Numbered from the stretch's first letter, positions 31,054 through 40,686 are shown. The stretch: DNA of 64,000 nt from Pseudooceanicola aestuarii (GCF_010614805.1 NZ_JAAFZC010000005.1:1-64000); one strand, 5' to 3'. Made by a program: numbers and translations. The notes: generated by a model not told the origin, from the sequence alone.

Positions 31054-31717
31054 CCTTCTTCTCTTCAGCCTTCTGGCCGCGCCAACCTCGGCACAGATGG
31101 TGCTGGTCATGGAGAGCGACGGCTCTCTGACCCCATCCCGGTCTCAGGACAGTTTTGCCCGCAACTACAATGACGGCATAGGTCAGGGGTCTGCTGCTGA
31201 TGAGCTAGCGATCCTCGGTGAAGATGAACCCGATACTGAACCTGACGCATTGCGTTTTGCAGCCTTCTCGCGGCCCGCTCCCCTGCCCCGCGCCGATGTC
31301 CTCTCCGGGATTCAGACCACGGCCTTGCGCTATGCCGGCCATCCCGGCCTGCGTCGCGCGGGGCTTTCCGTGACGGATTGGCTGACGCTCTATCGCGCCA
31401 ATATCGAGGTTGAGAGCGCCTACCGGCAGGATGCGATCTCGAGTGCAGGTGCCATTGGCCTTGGTCAATTGATGCCAGCGACGGCGCGTGATCTGGGCGT
31501 CGACCCGCGTGATCCGCTGCAGAACCTCGACGGCTCCGCCCGCTACCTTGCCATGATGCTGGAGAGTTTCGGCGATCCGCATCTTGCGCTGGCTGCCTAC
31601 AACGCCGGACCCGATGCGGTCCGCCAGTATGGCGGCGTTCCCCCCTACCGAGAAACCCAGAACCACGTGGCCCGCGTCATGGCCGTCGTGGCCCGATTGG
31701 AAGGATCAAATTCATGA
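30983..31717 (+). CDS. virB1: VirB1-type lytic transglycosylase
   Basis: About 244 residues from ATG 30983 (ATG 30977 also possible); the start lies inside the preceding gene. A hydrophobic signal (ATSLLLFSLLAAPTSAQ) is followed by a linker and an SLT domain: catalytic Glu in NIEVESAYRQDAISSAGAIG, then LGQLMPATARDLGV and LALAAYNAGPDAVRQYGG. It opens the peptidoglycan for the T4SS channel. Its stop overlaps the virB2 start by 4 bp. Confidence 0.88.
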   Translation: MCHSKKANGLRISWRPPTSAPATSLLLFSLLAAPTSAQMVLVMESDGSLTPSRSQDSFARNYNDGIGQGSAADELAILGEDEPDTEPDALRFAAFSRPAPLPRADVLSGIQTTALRYAGHPGLRRAGLSVTDWLTLYRANIEVESAYRQDAISSAGAIGLGQLMPATARDLGVDPRDPLQNLDGSARYLAMMLESFGDPHLALAAYNAGPDAVRQYGGVPPYRETQNHVARVMAVVARLEGSNS

Positions 31718-32007
31718 AACAGATTTCAAACCTCTTTGTCGCCACGCTGGCGCTATTCCTGCTGATTGCCGAACCCGCCCTCGCCCAGAGCATTGATCTC
31801 TCCCCGATCCAGAGCCTGTTACAGGGCATCGTCGATGCGCTGACCGGCCCACTTGGCGTTGTCATCGCGACGCTTGCCGTTCTCGGGGTCTTTCTCAGCT
31901 GGTTCTTCAACATCATCGATCTGCGCCAGGCGCTCTGGGTCCTCGTGGGCATCGCTGGTGTTGCCGCCGCCCCCACCATCGTTGCCGCGGTCTTTGCCGG
32001 TGGCTGA
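31714..32007 (+). CDS. virB2: VirB2-type major pilin
   Basis: A 97-residue pilin precursor: signal MKQISNLFVATLALFLLIAE ending near PALAQ, then two long hydrophobic helices (LGVVIATLAVLGVFLSWFF and ALWVLVGIAGVAAAPTIVAA) joined by NIIDLRQ. This matches VirB2/TrbC pilins that polymerise into the conjugative pilus. Overlaps virB1 by 4 bp and virB3 by 8 bp. Confidence 0.9.
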   Translation: MKQISNLFVATLALFLLIAEPALAQSIDLSPIQSLLQGIVDALTGPLGVVIATLAVLGVFLSWFFNIIDLRQALWVLVGIAGVAAAPTIVAAVFAGG

Positions 32008-32278
32008 GCGCGCGCCTCTCTTTCTCGGCCTCGTGCGCCCGCCGAAGCTTCTGGGCCTGCCCATCATGTACGCGATGGTCTGGCTCTTCGGTTCGGTGCT
32101 CTTGTTCGTCTGGGTCCAGCACATCGCGGTGCTGGGTTTCGCCGCCCTGCTCTATCCGGTGCTCTGGAAGGCCGCGGATTGGGACCCGCGTTTCATCGAC
32201 GTGATGATGACGGCACTGCAGGAGACGCCGCCCACGCGGAACAGAAGCATCCATGGCGGGGACAGCTATGCGCCATAA
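32000..32278 (+). CDS. virB3: VirB3-type inner-membrane protein
   Basis: A 92-residue protein from a GTG at 32000 that overlaps the virB2 stop. It starts VAERAPLFLGLVRPPKLLGL and has two helices (MYAMVWLFGSVLLFVWVQHI and AVLGFAALLYPVLWKAADW), the VirB3 layout. It works with VirB4 at the inner-membrane base of the T4SS. Confidence 0.88.
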   Translation: MAERAPLFLGLVRPPKLLGLPIMYAMVWLFGSVLLFVWVQHIAVLGFAALLYPVLWKAADWDPRFIDVMMTALQETPPTRNRSIHGGDSYAP

Positions 32279-34643
32279 TGAAGCCCTGGACGAAACGCTC
32301 GATCCCCGCACCCTGACGCCGGACTGGTATTCCCGAGAAACCCGGCTCGCGCATATGCTGCCCTATGTGAGCCTCGTCGACGACCAAACCGTGCGGACCC
32401 GGGTGAACGAGCTCTTCCGGTGTATCCGGCTCGAGGGGATCAACAGCTACACGACCGACGATACCTATCTCGACAAGGTGACGGCGCTCTTTGCCCGCAT
32501 CGTCGCGCAACTTGGGCCGGAATTCAGCTATTACCTCCACAAGGTCTCCAAGGCCATCAAACCTGATCTCGACCCGATCCGTGAGGACAGCTTCGCGGGA
32601 GAAGTCGACCGGCGCTGGCGCGCGAAACTCGAGACCAGCGGGCTGCGCGACAAGACGCTGACGCTCACCGTCATTCACCGCCCGCCTCCGAAAAGCCTCC
32701 TGCCGTTCCTGAGCCGCAGCGCGCCGGACCGACTGAAGGAGGAGACCCGCAAACGCCTGCAGCGCCTCGGTGAGGCCGTGAACGTCTTCCTCTCGGGGCT
32801 TACCGAGCTCAAGCCGCGCCTGCTGTCAGCCGGATCGGGAGAGTTGGTGGGCTTTTTGGGCGCGCTCAACACGGGCACCGAGCTGCCGCTCTACCCGGCA
32901 AACACCTACGGCTTTTTGTCCGTCAACGTCGCCAATACCCGCGTGACGTTTCATGGCGATCATTTCGAGCTCTCGGAAGGCGTCGTGGGGCATCGCTACG
33001 GCAAGAGTTTCACCATCGGGGAATACTCGGAAGGCACCTCCTGCACCATGTTCGACATGCTGAACCTGCCGGTCGACATGATCGTGACGCACTCCTTCAC
33101 GCCGATCAATTCGAACCTCATGGCGGGCCGTATCAAGCGGCAAAAGCGCCAGATGCAGGCCAGCCAGGACGCGGCCCTCTCGCTCATGGAAGCCCTCGAC
33201 ATCGCCGCCGATGATCTCGAGGCCAAGCGCCAAAGCTTCGGCGAACACCATATGGTCGTGACGCTCTTCTGCGAAACGCTCGAAGAGCTGCAAACCCTCA
33301 GCGCGGAGATCGTGAACGCCGCCGCGACCGAGGGCGTGAAAATGATCGGCGAGCGGGTCGCATCAAAAGCACATTACCTCAGCCAACATCCCGGCAACCA
33401 ACCCAAGCGTGTCCGCGCGAGCGCCGTCACCAATCGCAACTTCGCGGATTTTGCGGCCTTTCACCGGACACAGCTCGGCAAACCCGCCGCGAAAACCCCA
33501 TGGAGCCGGGTCGTCACTTATTTGCCCACGCCGGAGCAGAGCGCCTACCGGTTTTCCTATCACGAGCAAGGCAGCCCGGACAAAGAACCGACCAGCGGGC
33601 ATACCCTGATCATGGGGCGGCCGGGGTCGGGCAAGTCGGTACTCTCGGCCTTCCTGATGACCCAGGCCCGCCGCGCAGGCGCGCGGATCTTCGTTTTCGA
33701 CTACCGCCTCGGCATAGAGATGGCGGTGCGCGCAAATGGCGGGCGCTACGCATCCCTGAACGCCGGTCAGCCCACGGGTCTCAATCCCCTTTGGACTGAA
33801 ACCGATAGTCGTGGCACCGCCTGGCTCTCGGACTGGCTCACAACGCTGCTCTACCGCGCCGACAAACCCCTGACCCCGGCGCAGACCAACCGCATCCAGG
33901 AAGTCGTGCGCCAGAATGCCCAGGCCTCCAATCCGGCCCTGCGGAACTGGCGGGATTTCGCATCGCTTTTTGTGTCCACAGATGATGGCGGCGATCTGCA
34001 CCAGCGCCTGCTCGAGTGGACCGAAGACGGCCGCTACGGCTGGATCTTCGGGCAGAACCTCGAGGACACGTTCTCGCTCAAAGGCGATGTGGTGGGCTTC
34101 GATCTGACCGGCATTCTCGACAGCGAGGCCGACAAGGAGCGGATGGCTGTTCTCTCCTATCTTTTCCGCCGGGTCGAGCGCGAGATCGAGGACCGCCGCC
34201 CCACCATCATCGTGATCGACGAGGCCTGGAAGGCGCTCGACAACGCATATTTCGCCGAACGGCTGTCGAACTGGCTCGTGACTGCGCGCAAGCAGAACAC
34301 CGTCGCGGTGATGATGACGCAATATGCCAGCCAGCTTGAGCGCACCCGGACCGGCAAGACCATCGTCGAAGCCGTTCCGACGCAGATCCTGCTGCCCAAT
34401 ATCCGCGCGCAGCCTGCGGACTACGCCATGCTGAACCTCACGGAGAAGGAGCTCGACGTCCTTCTCAACACGGGCAGCAACAGCCGCCTCGCACTGATCC
34501 GCGACGATCAGGGCTCGATCGTGGTCGATGCCGATCTCAGTGCTCTCGGGCCCAATCTCACCATCCTCGGCGGCATGGAGAAAGGCGAGGCGCTCGTCGG
34601 CGCCGATTACCGCGACCGCCCAGATTTTTGGAGGCTTTCATGA
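32268..34643 (+). CDS. virB4: VirB4-type T4SS ATPase
   Basis: A 791-residue AAA-like ATPase that powers pilus assembly and substrate transfer. ATG 32268 (GGGGA upstream) is chosen over ATG 32253. Walker A MGRPGSGKSVLSAF is near residue 449, Walker B IIVIDEAWKAL near 646, followed by QYASQLERTRTGK. The N-terminal CagE/TrbE-like half includes FLSRSAPDRLKEE. It overlaps virB3 by 11 bp and virB7 by 4 bp. Confidence 0.95.
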   Translation: MRHNEALDETLDPRTLTPDWYSRETRLAHMLPYVSLVDDQTVRTRVNELFRCIRLEGINSYTTDDTYLDKVTALFARIVAQLGPEFSYYLHKVSKAIKPDLDPIREDSFAGEVDRRWRAKLETSGLRDKTLTLTVIHRPPPKSLLPFLSRSAPDRLKEETRKRLQRLGEAVNVFLSGLTELKPRLLSAGSGELVGFLGALNTGTELPLYPANTYGFLSVNVANTRVTFHGDHFELSEGVVGHRYGKSFTIGEYSEGTSCTMFDMLNLPVDMIVTHSFTPINSNLMAGRIKRQKRQMQASQDAALSLMEALDIAADDLEAKRQSFGEHHMVVTLFCETLEELQTLSAEIVNAAATEGVKMIGERVASKAHYLSQHPGNQPKRVRASAVTNRNFADFAAFHRTQLGKPAAKTPWSRVVTYLPTPEQSAYRFSYHEQGSPDKEPTSGHTLIMGRPGSGKSVLSAFLMTQARRAGARIFVFDYRLGIEMAVRANGGRYASLNAGQPTGLNPLWTETDSRGTAWLSDWLTTLLYRADKPLTPAQTNRIQEVVRQNAQASNPALRNWRDFASLFVSTDDGGDLHQRLLEWTEDGRYGWIFGQNLEDTFSLKGDVVGFDLTGILDSEADKERMAVLSYLFRRVEREIEDRRPTIIVIDEAWKALDNAYFAERLSNWLVTARKQNTVAVMMTQYASQLERTRTGKTIVEAVPTQILLPNIRAQPADYAMLNLTEKELDVLLNTGSNSRLALIRDDQGSIVVDADLSALGPNLTILGGMEKGEALVGADYRDRPDFWRLS

Positions 34644-34807
34644 TCCGTATTCTTATCGCTTTGGCTGCGCTCGGCGCGCTGGCCTCCTGCACCCAGTATC
34701 GGGAGCCGCAGGCCAATTGCTTCACGTTCCTTGCGTCCACAGCACCCGTCGCGCCTGATTGTGACTTCACGCCCCTTGGCACCCCGGAGGGGGACATTGA
34801 AGTCTAG
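34640..34807 (+). CDS. virB7: VirB7-like small lipoprotein
   Basis: A 55-residue gene with GGAGG just upstream of ATG 34640, overlapping the virB4 stop. The signal MIRILIALAALGALASC ends in a lipobox (ALASC, Cys17), and the mature part has Cys27 and Cys41 (QANCFTFLAS and APDCDFTPLG). VirB7 lipoproteins stabilise VirB9 in the outer-membrane core complex, sometimes by a disulfide. Position between virB4 and virB5 and size fit that role. Confidence 0.75.
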   Translation: MIRILIALAALGALASCTQYREPQANCFTFLASTAPVAPDCDFTPLGTPEGDIEV

Positions 34808-35951
34808 CCTGCCTCATATCCTAGCGCTTTGCCTGCTGCCAGGTCTCGCCTTGTCTCAGGGCGTGCCGACCAATGACAGTGGGCTGACCGCGCGTGATAT
34901 CGTCGAGACTGGCGATCGCGAGGCAGACCTCGCGATCCAGGCCGACAAGCTTTCCGTGCGCGAACTCATCGCCGAGATCGAACGGGAGCAGCTGGAAACC
35001 CTGCAACGCATCCTCGATGCCCAGACCAGCTTCGGCGGTCAGGGCTTGCCGGCTATGGTCTCGGGGCTGGAAAGCGGCAGCGGCGATCCCGACCGCGCCG
35101 TGGAAGCCGTCTATGGCACGGGCGAGATCGACCCCAATCCCGGCGGTGCGCAGATGTTCGGCGACGCCGCCGAGAACATCGAGCAGCTCATCATCCGCGT
35201 CGCCCAGGAAACCAGCGGCTTTGCGGGTGTTGGCCGCGCAGGGCTCTCCCCCGTCCAATGGCGCGCGCTGCTGCAAGCGCTGATCTGGCAGGAAAGCCGG
35301 TTTGCGATCGGTGCACGGTCTCCCGTCGGCGCCTATGGCCTCACCCAGATCATGCCGGGCACCGCCAGCGATCTCGGCATCAACCCGGAATACTATGACA
35401 GCCCCTATCTGCAGGTGCATGGCGGCGCGCGCTACCTCGCGACCCAGCTCAACACATTCGATGGCAACATCATCAACGCCCTCGCGGCCTATAACGCCGG
35501 ACCCGGCCGGGTTTTCGAGTATGGCGGCGTTCCGCCCTTTCGCGAGACCCAGCACTACGTCCAGGTGATCCCCGAACGCTATAACCTCTATTTGACCCGT
35601 ATCGGCGGGATCGAAGCGCTTGGCACGATCGACCCCGCGCTTCTGGCCAATGCCAACCTCTCGCTCACTGGGCACGGCGCGGCCTTCTATGGCAACAACT
35701 CACCCGCCGCGATCAGGCAAGCCGCCCTGCGTATTGCGGATATCGTCGAACGGATTTCCGAGACCGAGGATGTGCAGGAGAGCGTTGCGCTCAACACTTA
35801 TGCCCGCGCCGAACTCGTGCGTCTCGTGGCCGCCCGCATCCGGCTTCAGGCGGCACGCACCCGCGTACTCTCCGCCGAAGAGCTGGCCCAGGCCAGCGCC
35901 CGCATGGCCGAAGGCGCGTTCATGGATTTTACGATCAGGGAGATTGAATGA
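34797..35951 (+). CDS. Second VirB1-like lytic transglycosylase
   Basis: A 384-residue protein from a TTG at 34797 (GGAGGGGGACA upstream), overlapping virB7. The signal LKSSLPHILALCLLPGLALS precedes a helical region and an SLT domain: WQESRFAIGARSPVGAYGL, TQIMPGTASDLGI and NALAAYNAGPGRVFEYGG, with the catalytic Glu in WQES. A further helical C-terminal domain of about 110 residues follows. Two transglycosylases in one T4SS operon is more than the usual one; the extended form may act at a different stage or be scaffold-like. Confidence 0.85.
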   Translation: MKSSLPHILALCLLPGLALSQGVPTNDSGLTARDIVETGDREADLAIQADKLSVRELIAEIEREQLETLQRILDAQTSFGGQGLPAMVSGLESGSGDPDRAVEAVYGTGEIDPNPGGAQMFGDAAENIEQLIIRVAQETSGFAGVGRAGLSPVQWRALLQALIWQESRFAIGARSPVGAYGLTQIMPGTASDLGINPEYYDSPYLQVHGGARYLATQLNTFDGNIINALAAYNAGPGRVFEYGGVPPFRETQHYVQVIPERYNLYLTRIGGIEALGTIDPALLANANLSLTGHGAAFYGNNSPAAIRQAALRIADIVERISETEDVQESVALNTYARAELVRLVAARIRLQAARTRVLSAEELAQASARMAEGAFMDFTIREIE

Positions 35952-36760
35952 TGGGACATCTGCTCTTGAGGACAGCTTTGGCCACGACACTTGGCATTGG
36001 CTTGCAGTTCAGCGCCCTACCCCCTGTCTCAGCACAAGGCGTGCCCGTCGTCGATACCCAGAACATCGCGCAAAACATCCAGCAGCTCCGGCAGATGATC
36101 GAAGACGAGATCCTGCAAAACGAGCAGCTGACGCAGCTCCGCGAACAGCTTGCCACACTCACGGATCAACTCGCGGAGCTGCAAAGAACCTACGAGGCCC
36201 TCACCCGCCTCGCCGAGCTTCCAGAAATCATTCGCACCGAGATGGAAGACGAACTCAATGGCCTGCTCGACCAGGAGTTCGGGGACATCCTCGCCACGAT
36301 TGAGGCGATCAAGACTGGGGATTTCTCCGGCCTGTCCGGCTCTGGCGCAGGCGAAATCGAAACCCAGATGGACCGGGTGCTGGCCGATCTCGGCTTCGAT
36401 GAAGACACGCTCTCGGAAATGGCCACCAGCGGCAATCCCGGGGCCAACCGCGTGGCGACGCAGGCAACAACCGGCGCGCTCGTCTCAGCCGCCGCCCAGA
36501 ACAGCTATGAAGATGCCGGCCAGTCGCTCGAGCGGGTCGACCGCCTTGTCGGGCTCATCGACGACATGGAAGAGCTCAAGCAAAGCGTCGATCTCAACAC
36601 GCGCGTGACAGCTGAATTGGCCATCGCCCTCGTGGCGATGTGGCAGCTGGAAGCGATTCAAACCGTGGGCGATGGCACCGGCGGCGTGATCGATGCCGCC
36701 ACCATCGCCGAGGAGCAGCGCTTCATGGATTTCACTCTGCCCGAGCTGCGGGCCGAGTGA
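35948..36760 (+). CDS. virB5: VirB5-type pilus-tip/minor pilin protein
   Basis: A 270-residue secreted helical protein: signal ALATTLGIGLQFSALPPVSA, then coiled-coil segments (QLRQMIEDEILQNEQLTQLR and QLATLTDQLAELQRTYEAL) and a C-terminal helix ending EEQRFMDFTLPELRAE. This is the VirB5/TrbJ layout. It overlaps the second transglycosylase by 4 bp. Confidence 0.82.
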   Translation: MMGHLLLRTALATTLGIGLQFSALPPVSAQGVPVVDTQNIAQNIQQLRQMIEDEILQNEQLTQLREQLATLTDQLAELQRTYEALTRLAELPEIIRTEMEDELNGLLDQEFGDILATIEAIKTGDFSGLSGSGAGEIETQMDRVLADLGFDEDTLSEMATSGNPGANRVATQATTGALVSAAAQNSYEDAGQSLERVDRLVGLIDDMEELKQSVDLNTRVTAELAIALVAMWQLEAIQTVGDGTGGVIDAATIAEEQRFMDFTLPELRAE

Positions 36761-36776
36761 GTGCGGGGTGTGACGC

Positions 36777-37430
36777 GTGGCGAGTGAACAAGAGATCATC
36801 GAGGAAGAACTGGTCTACGGTGCCCTGCGCCGTGAACGGCTTTGGCAGCGTCTTGGCCTGATAGGCCTTGTCTTCGGCATCATCGGCTGTCTGAGCGCGG
36901 CAGCTGTCTCGATCCTAGATGTCGATCCGCCCCCCGTCGTTGTCCCCTATGATCCCGCCACCGGCTTTGCACTCCCCGAAGCCTCGGTGGGCGCTTCCTC
37001 GGTGACCGCCAACCAGGCGATCATCGAGGCGGAGGTGTTCCGCTATGTGACCGACCGGGAGGTCTATAACCAGCTCGACAACGATCTGCGCATCCGCAGC
37101 GTCCTGCGCCGCTCGGACGGAGCTGCCGAGAGCGGGCTGCGCCAGATCTGGAACAGCGCCAACGAGAATTACCCGCCGACGGTCTATGGCCCCAATGCTC
37201 GGCTCGACGTGGAGATCCTCAGCATCAACCGGATCGGAACCAACCGCGCGACGGTCCGCCTGCGCAAGCGCCTGACGTCCATTAACGGCACCCAGACCGG
37301 CCTCTTCACTGCGACGCTTCTCTTCGAGTTCCGCCCAGAGACCCGCCGCTCCATCGACGAGGTCTGGACCAATCCATTCGGCTTCACCGTCCTCGAATAT
37401 TCCATCCGCTCCGACAGATTGGAGAACTGA
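36777..37430 (+). CDS. virB8: VirB8-type inner-membrane scaffold protein
   Basis: A 217-residue protein from a GTG at 36777. A short cytoplasmic tail (EQEIIEEELVYGALRRER) precedes one helix (LGLIGLVFGIIGCLSAAAVS) and a periplasmic NTF2-like domain with YVTDREVYNQ and FGFTVLEYSI. VirB8 nucleates the channel and contacts VirB9/VirB10. Confidence 0.92.
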   Translation: MASEQEIIEEELVYGALRRERLWQRLGLIGLVFGIIGCLSAAAVSILDVDPPPVVVPYDPATGFALPEASVGASSVTANQAIIEAEVFRYVTDREVYNQLDNDLRIRSVLRRSDGAAESGLRQIWNSANENYPPTVYGPNARLDVEILSINRIGTNRATVRLRKRLTSINGTQTGLFTATLLFEFRPETRRSIDEVWTNPFGFTVLEYSIRSDRLEN

Positions 37431-37432
37431 CG

Positions 37433-38128
37433 TTGTTGTTTATAAGATCGCTTATTTTTGTCATTGCCCTGTTGCCCGGCCTCGCCTCTGCCGAAGCCAT
37501 CCCGCGTGGCGGTCCCAACGACAGCCGGGTGCGCTTGGCCACCTACCAGGAGGGTCAGGTCTACCGTCTCAACGTGTCGCTCACCCATGTCACCAGCATC
37601 GAGTTCGGCGAGGGCGAAAGCATCCGCTCGATCATCGCGGGCGACACGGAAGGGTTCGAGATCGACGGCGTCCCGGGCGGTCAGGCCTTCGCGATCAAGC
37701 CTGTGGCGCGCGGGGTGCATACCAATGTGACCGTCTATACCAACCGCCGCAGCTATTATTTCAACGTCCAGGAGACCCGCAGCCCAACCTTCTACGTGGT
37801 GCAGTTCCGCTATCCGGAGGACGATGCGCGCCCGACCCGGGCCATCGCCGCCCAAGCGCCGAACTACAATTACGGCGCCAGCGCGCGGACCGAGTTCACG
37901 CCAACGCGCATCTGGGATGACGGGACGTTCACGTATTTCGCGTTTCCAAGAAACGCGCCTGTGCCCGCGATCTTCCGCTACGCGGGCGGCCGCGAGCGCA
38001 CGGTCAACACGCAAACCCCTGAAGACGGCGTGATCCGCGTCAGCGGCGTGAACCGCCAATGGGTCCTGCGACTTGGCGAAGAGGTGGTCTGCATCGAGGC
38101 GATCCCGCCCGCGGAGGCCGCCTCATGA
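37433..38128 (+). CDS. virB9: VirB9-type outer-membrane core complex protein
   Basis: A 231-residue exported protein from a TTG at 37433, two bases after the virB8 stop. Signal LFIRSLIFVIALLPGLASA; N-terminal beta domain with SRVRLATYQEGQVYRLNV and TNRRSYYFNVQ; C-terminal CagX-like part with TYFAFPRNAPVPAIF and VNRQWVLRLGEEVVCIE. The late Cys could pair with VirB7. Overlaps virB10 by 4 bp. Confidence 0.92.
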   Translation: MLFIRSLIFVIALLPGLASAEAIPRGGPNDSRVRLATYQEGQVYRLNVSLTHVTSIEFGEGESIRSIIAGDTEGFEIDGVPGGQAFAIKPVARGVHTNVTVYTNRRSYYFNVQETRSPTFYVVQFRYPEDDARPTRAIAAQAPNYNYGASARTEFTPTRIWDDGTFTYFAFPRNAPVPAIFRYAGGRERTVNTQTPEDGVIRVSGVNRQWVLRLGEEVVCIEAIPPAEAAS

Positions 38129-39504
38129 GCGATACCGAGAACACCGAGCTGGAAAAACGCCTCGCCGCCCTTGAGAAAGGCAGTGCCCGCGCGCCCACGG
38201 CGGCGCAGCGCCGGTCGCCCCTTCTCGCGCTGATCGTGGTCCTCGTCATCGGCGCGGGTGGTGCCCTGCTTTATCTCCTCTCACAGCCCGAAGAAGAGGA
38301 AGCCTTGCCGACGGCCACTCCGGACGTCTTCCAAAACGAAGGGGATGGCTTTGGCGCTATCGAGACCTTGCCCCCGCCCGAGCCCGAGGTTGTGTTCGTC
38401 GGACCAGACCCCGTCGAGCCCAACGCGGAGCTTCTGGCGCAGATCACCGCCCTGCAGGCCCAGATCGAGGAATTGCGCAACGCCCCCGAACCGGTCGTCG
38501 AGGAAGACACCGCCGCCGCAGAGGCGATCGATGCGCTGACCGCTCAGATCGCGGCGCTGCAAGCCGCCTCGGAAGCCGCACAGCAACGATTTCAGGACGA
38601 ACTGACGGCGCGGGATCGCAGCCTTGAGCAACTCCGCATGGATCTGGAACTGGCCCAACTCGAGGCCAGCCGACCGCAACCCGCGCCAGTGGGCCCCACG
38701 GAAGATGAGCTGCGCGAACGCGAGCAAGAACGACTGCGCCGCGAAGAAGAGGCCAGACGTCTGGCTGAGCTCGAACGCCGCGCGGCCGAAGAGCGCGCCT
38801 TCCAGGAGCGGCGCATCACCTCACCCACCATCGCCTTTGGCGGCACGTCCGGAGCGAATGAAACGGCTCTGACCGAACGCACTTTTGGCGAGGTGACGGA
38901 TTTCGTGCTGAACGGTGCGTTGCCCACGTCCGTCACACAGGCAGAGGTCATTGCCAACCCGTCCAACACCATCATTCAGGGCACGATGATCCAGGCCGTA
39001 ATGGAAACCGCCCTCGACAGCTCCCTGCCCGGCCAGACCCGTGCCGTGGTCTCTGAAGATGTGTTCAGTTTCGACGGTTCTCGGCTCTTGATCCCGCGTG
39101 GATCCCGCCTCATCGGGCGGTATCGTTCGGGCGTTGATATCGCGCAGCGCCGCGTCACCATCGCATGGGACCGGATCATCCTGCCCGATAATCAGACCGT
39201 CCAGATCAGCTCCTTCGGGGGTGATGAGTTGGGGCGTTCAGGTGTGACTGGCTTTGTCGATACGCGCTTTGATGAGCGCTTTGGCTCGGCAGCGCTGATT
39301 TCACTGATCTCCGCCGCACCAAGCGCCGCCGCCGCAAATGTCCAGGACGAAACAGCCGCGGACGTGCTCGAAGACGTGGGCGATGATCTAGCGGATGCCA
39401 CGGACAGCGTGATTGGCGACTATCTCTCCATCGGCCCCGTCATCTATGTCGACCAGGGCGCGCGCGTCACGGTGATGGTCGACCGCGATCTGGAGATATT
39501 CTGA
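38125..39504 (+). CDS. virB10: VirB10-type envelope-spanning channel protein
   Basis: A 459-residue protein with a cytoplasmic tail, one helix (LLALIVVLVIGAGGALLYLL), a long Glu/Ala-rich coiled-coil and a C-terminal TrbI beta-barrel domain: IIQGTMIQAVMETALDSSLP, TRAVVSEDVFSFDGSRLL, IPRGSRLIGRY and GPVIYVDQGARVTVMV. It spans both membranes and gates the channel. The coiled-coil (about residues 100-230) is longer than in many homologues. Confidence 0.94.
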   Translation: MSDTENTELEKRLAALEKGSARAPTAAQRRSPLLALIVVLVIGAGGALLYLLSQPEEEEALPTATPDVFQNEGDGFGAIETLPPPEPEVVFVGPDPVEPNAELLAQITALQAQIEELRNAPEPVVEEDTAAAEAIDALTAQIAALQAASEAAQQRFQDELTARDRSLEQLRMDLELAQLEASRPQPAPVGPTEDELREREQERLRREEEARRLAELERRAAEERAFQERRITSPTIAFGGTSGANETALTERTFGEVTDFVLNGALPTSVTQAEVIANPSNTIIQGTMIQAVMETALDSSLPGQTRAVVSEDVFSFDGSRLLIPRGSRLIGRYRSGVDIAQRRVTIAWDRIILPDNQTVQISSFGGDELGRSGVTGFVDTRFDERFGSAALISLISAAPSAAAANVQDETAADVLEDVGDDLADATDSVIGDYLSIGPVIYVDQGARVTVMVDRDLEIF

Positions 39505-39508
39505 GCCC

Positions 39509-40495
39509 ATGTCGCTGAGCTATCTCGAAACCTCCCTCGACCGGATCGAAGCCGCCGCCCGCGACGATGTCATCGAGATCTGCATCAACCCCGACGGCTC
39601 CTGCTGGGGCGAATTCCAGGGCGATCATTTCATGCGAAAGCTGGACCAGGCGTTGACTGCAACCGAAGTGAAAGACCTCGGCAACCAGATCGCCTCCTCC
39701 GCCAACACCACGATGAGCAAGGACCGCCCCATCATCTCGGTCTCGATCACCTACAAGGGTCGCCCGATCCGAGCACAGGTCATTACCCCGCCCGCCGTGC
39801 TCTCGGCCATGTCGATCAGCCTGCGGTTCTTTTCAAGCCTGCCGCTTGACGGGCTTGCGCTTGATTTCCTCTTTGGCAAGGAACGCAAGCTTGAAGAACT
39901 CCGCCTCGAGAAAACCCACGAACTGCGCGAAGTGGTGGCCGCGGGCGTGATCGACGATGCGCTGGCCTTTTGCGTCGCCAACAAGCTTAACATGATCGTC
40001 TCTGGCGGCACCTCCACCGGCAAGACCGTGGCTGCGCGCAAGATCCTCTCGCACGTGCCATCCGAGGAACGCATCGTCACCATCGAGGAAGCCGCCGAGC
40101 TTCTGCCGACCCAGCCCAATGCCGTGACCCTCATCGCCAATCGCGATGCGGAGTTCCAGACCGCCGATGTGCTGCTCACCGCAACCTTGCGCATGCGCCC
40201 CGACCGGATCATCCTGGGCGAGGTGCGCGGCAAAGAGGCCATGACCTTCCTCGAGGCGATCAACACTGGCCATGGTGGGTCCATGACCACACTGCACGCC
40301 GAAACCCCGCAACTTGCCGTGCAGCGTCTGGCCATCGCCGCACTCAAGACCGAGATCCCGATGACCTATGCCGACATGATCCAGTACATCGAAAACTCCA
40401 TCGATGTGATCATCCAGGCCGGTCGCCACGATGGCCGGCGCGGCATCACCGAATTTTACCTCCGCGGCGCAACTGAGATTGGAACTTCCCGATGA
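39509..40495 (+). CDS. virB11: VirB11-type hexameric secretion ATPase
   Basis: A 328-residue traffic ATPase. Walker A SGGTSTGKTVAARKI lies near residue 166; the Asp box, Walker B (RPDRIILGEVRGKEAMTF) and His box (TGHGGSMTTLHAETP) follow. It drives pilus biogenesis and DNA transfer from the cytoplasmic face. Overlaps the next gene by 4 bp. Confidence 0.95.
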   Translation: MSLSYLETSLDRIEAAARDDVIEICINPDGSCWGEFQGDHFMRKLDQALTATEVKDLGNQIASSANTTMSKDRPIISVSITYKGRPIRAQVITPPAVLSAMSISLRFFSSLPLDGLALDFLFGKERKLEELRLEKTHELREVVAAGVIDDALAFCVANKLNMIVSGGTSTGKTVAARKILSHVPSEERIVTIEEAAELLPTQPNAVTLIANRDAEFQTADVLLTATLRMRPDRIILGEVRGKEAMTFLEAINTGHGGSMTTLHAETPQLAVQRLAIAALKTEIPMTYADMIQYIENSIDVIIQAGRHDGRRGITEFYLRGATEIGTSR

Positions 40496-40686
40496 AGACA
40501 TTTGAATACGACATCCTGTCCTTTCCCATGACCCGAAAAACCAGTCTCACCGACATGCAGGCCAGCCTGAACGCGAAGGGGGCCGAAGGCTGGGAGGTCG
40601 TGTCGATCAGCTCCTCGGAATTCGCCAATGTCGGCCACACAGTTTTCCTGAAGCGCGAAACCACTATCATCGGAGCCACGGAATGA
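40492..40686 (+). CDS. DUF4177-like small protein
   Basis: 64 residues: FEYDILSFPMTRKTSLTDMQ then LNAKGAEGWEVVSISSSEFA and TVFLKRE, the pattern of DUF4177 (N-terminal YEY, central GxEGWE, terminal FLKR). Cytoplasmic; function unknown. It overlaps virB11 and the next gene by 4 bp each, so it belongs to the T4SS operon. Confidence 0.72.
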   Translation: MKTFEYDILSFPMTRKTSLTDMQASLNAKGAEGWEVVSISSSEFANVGHTVFLKRETTIIGATE

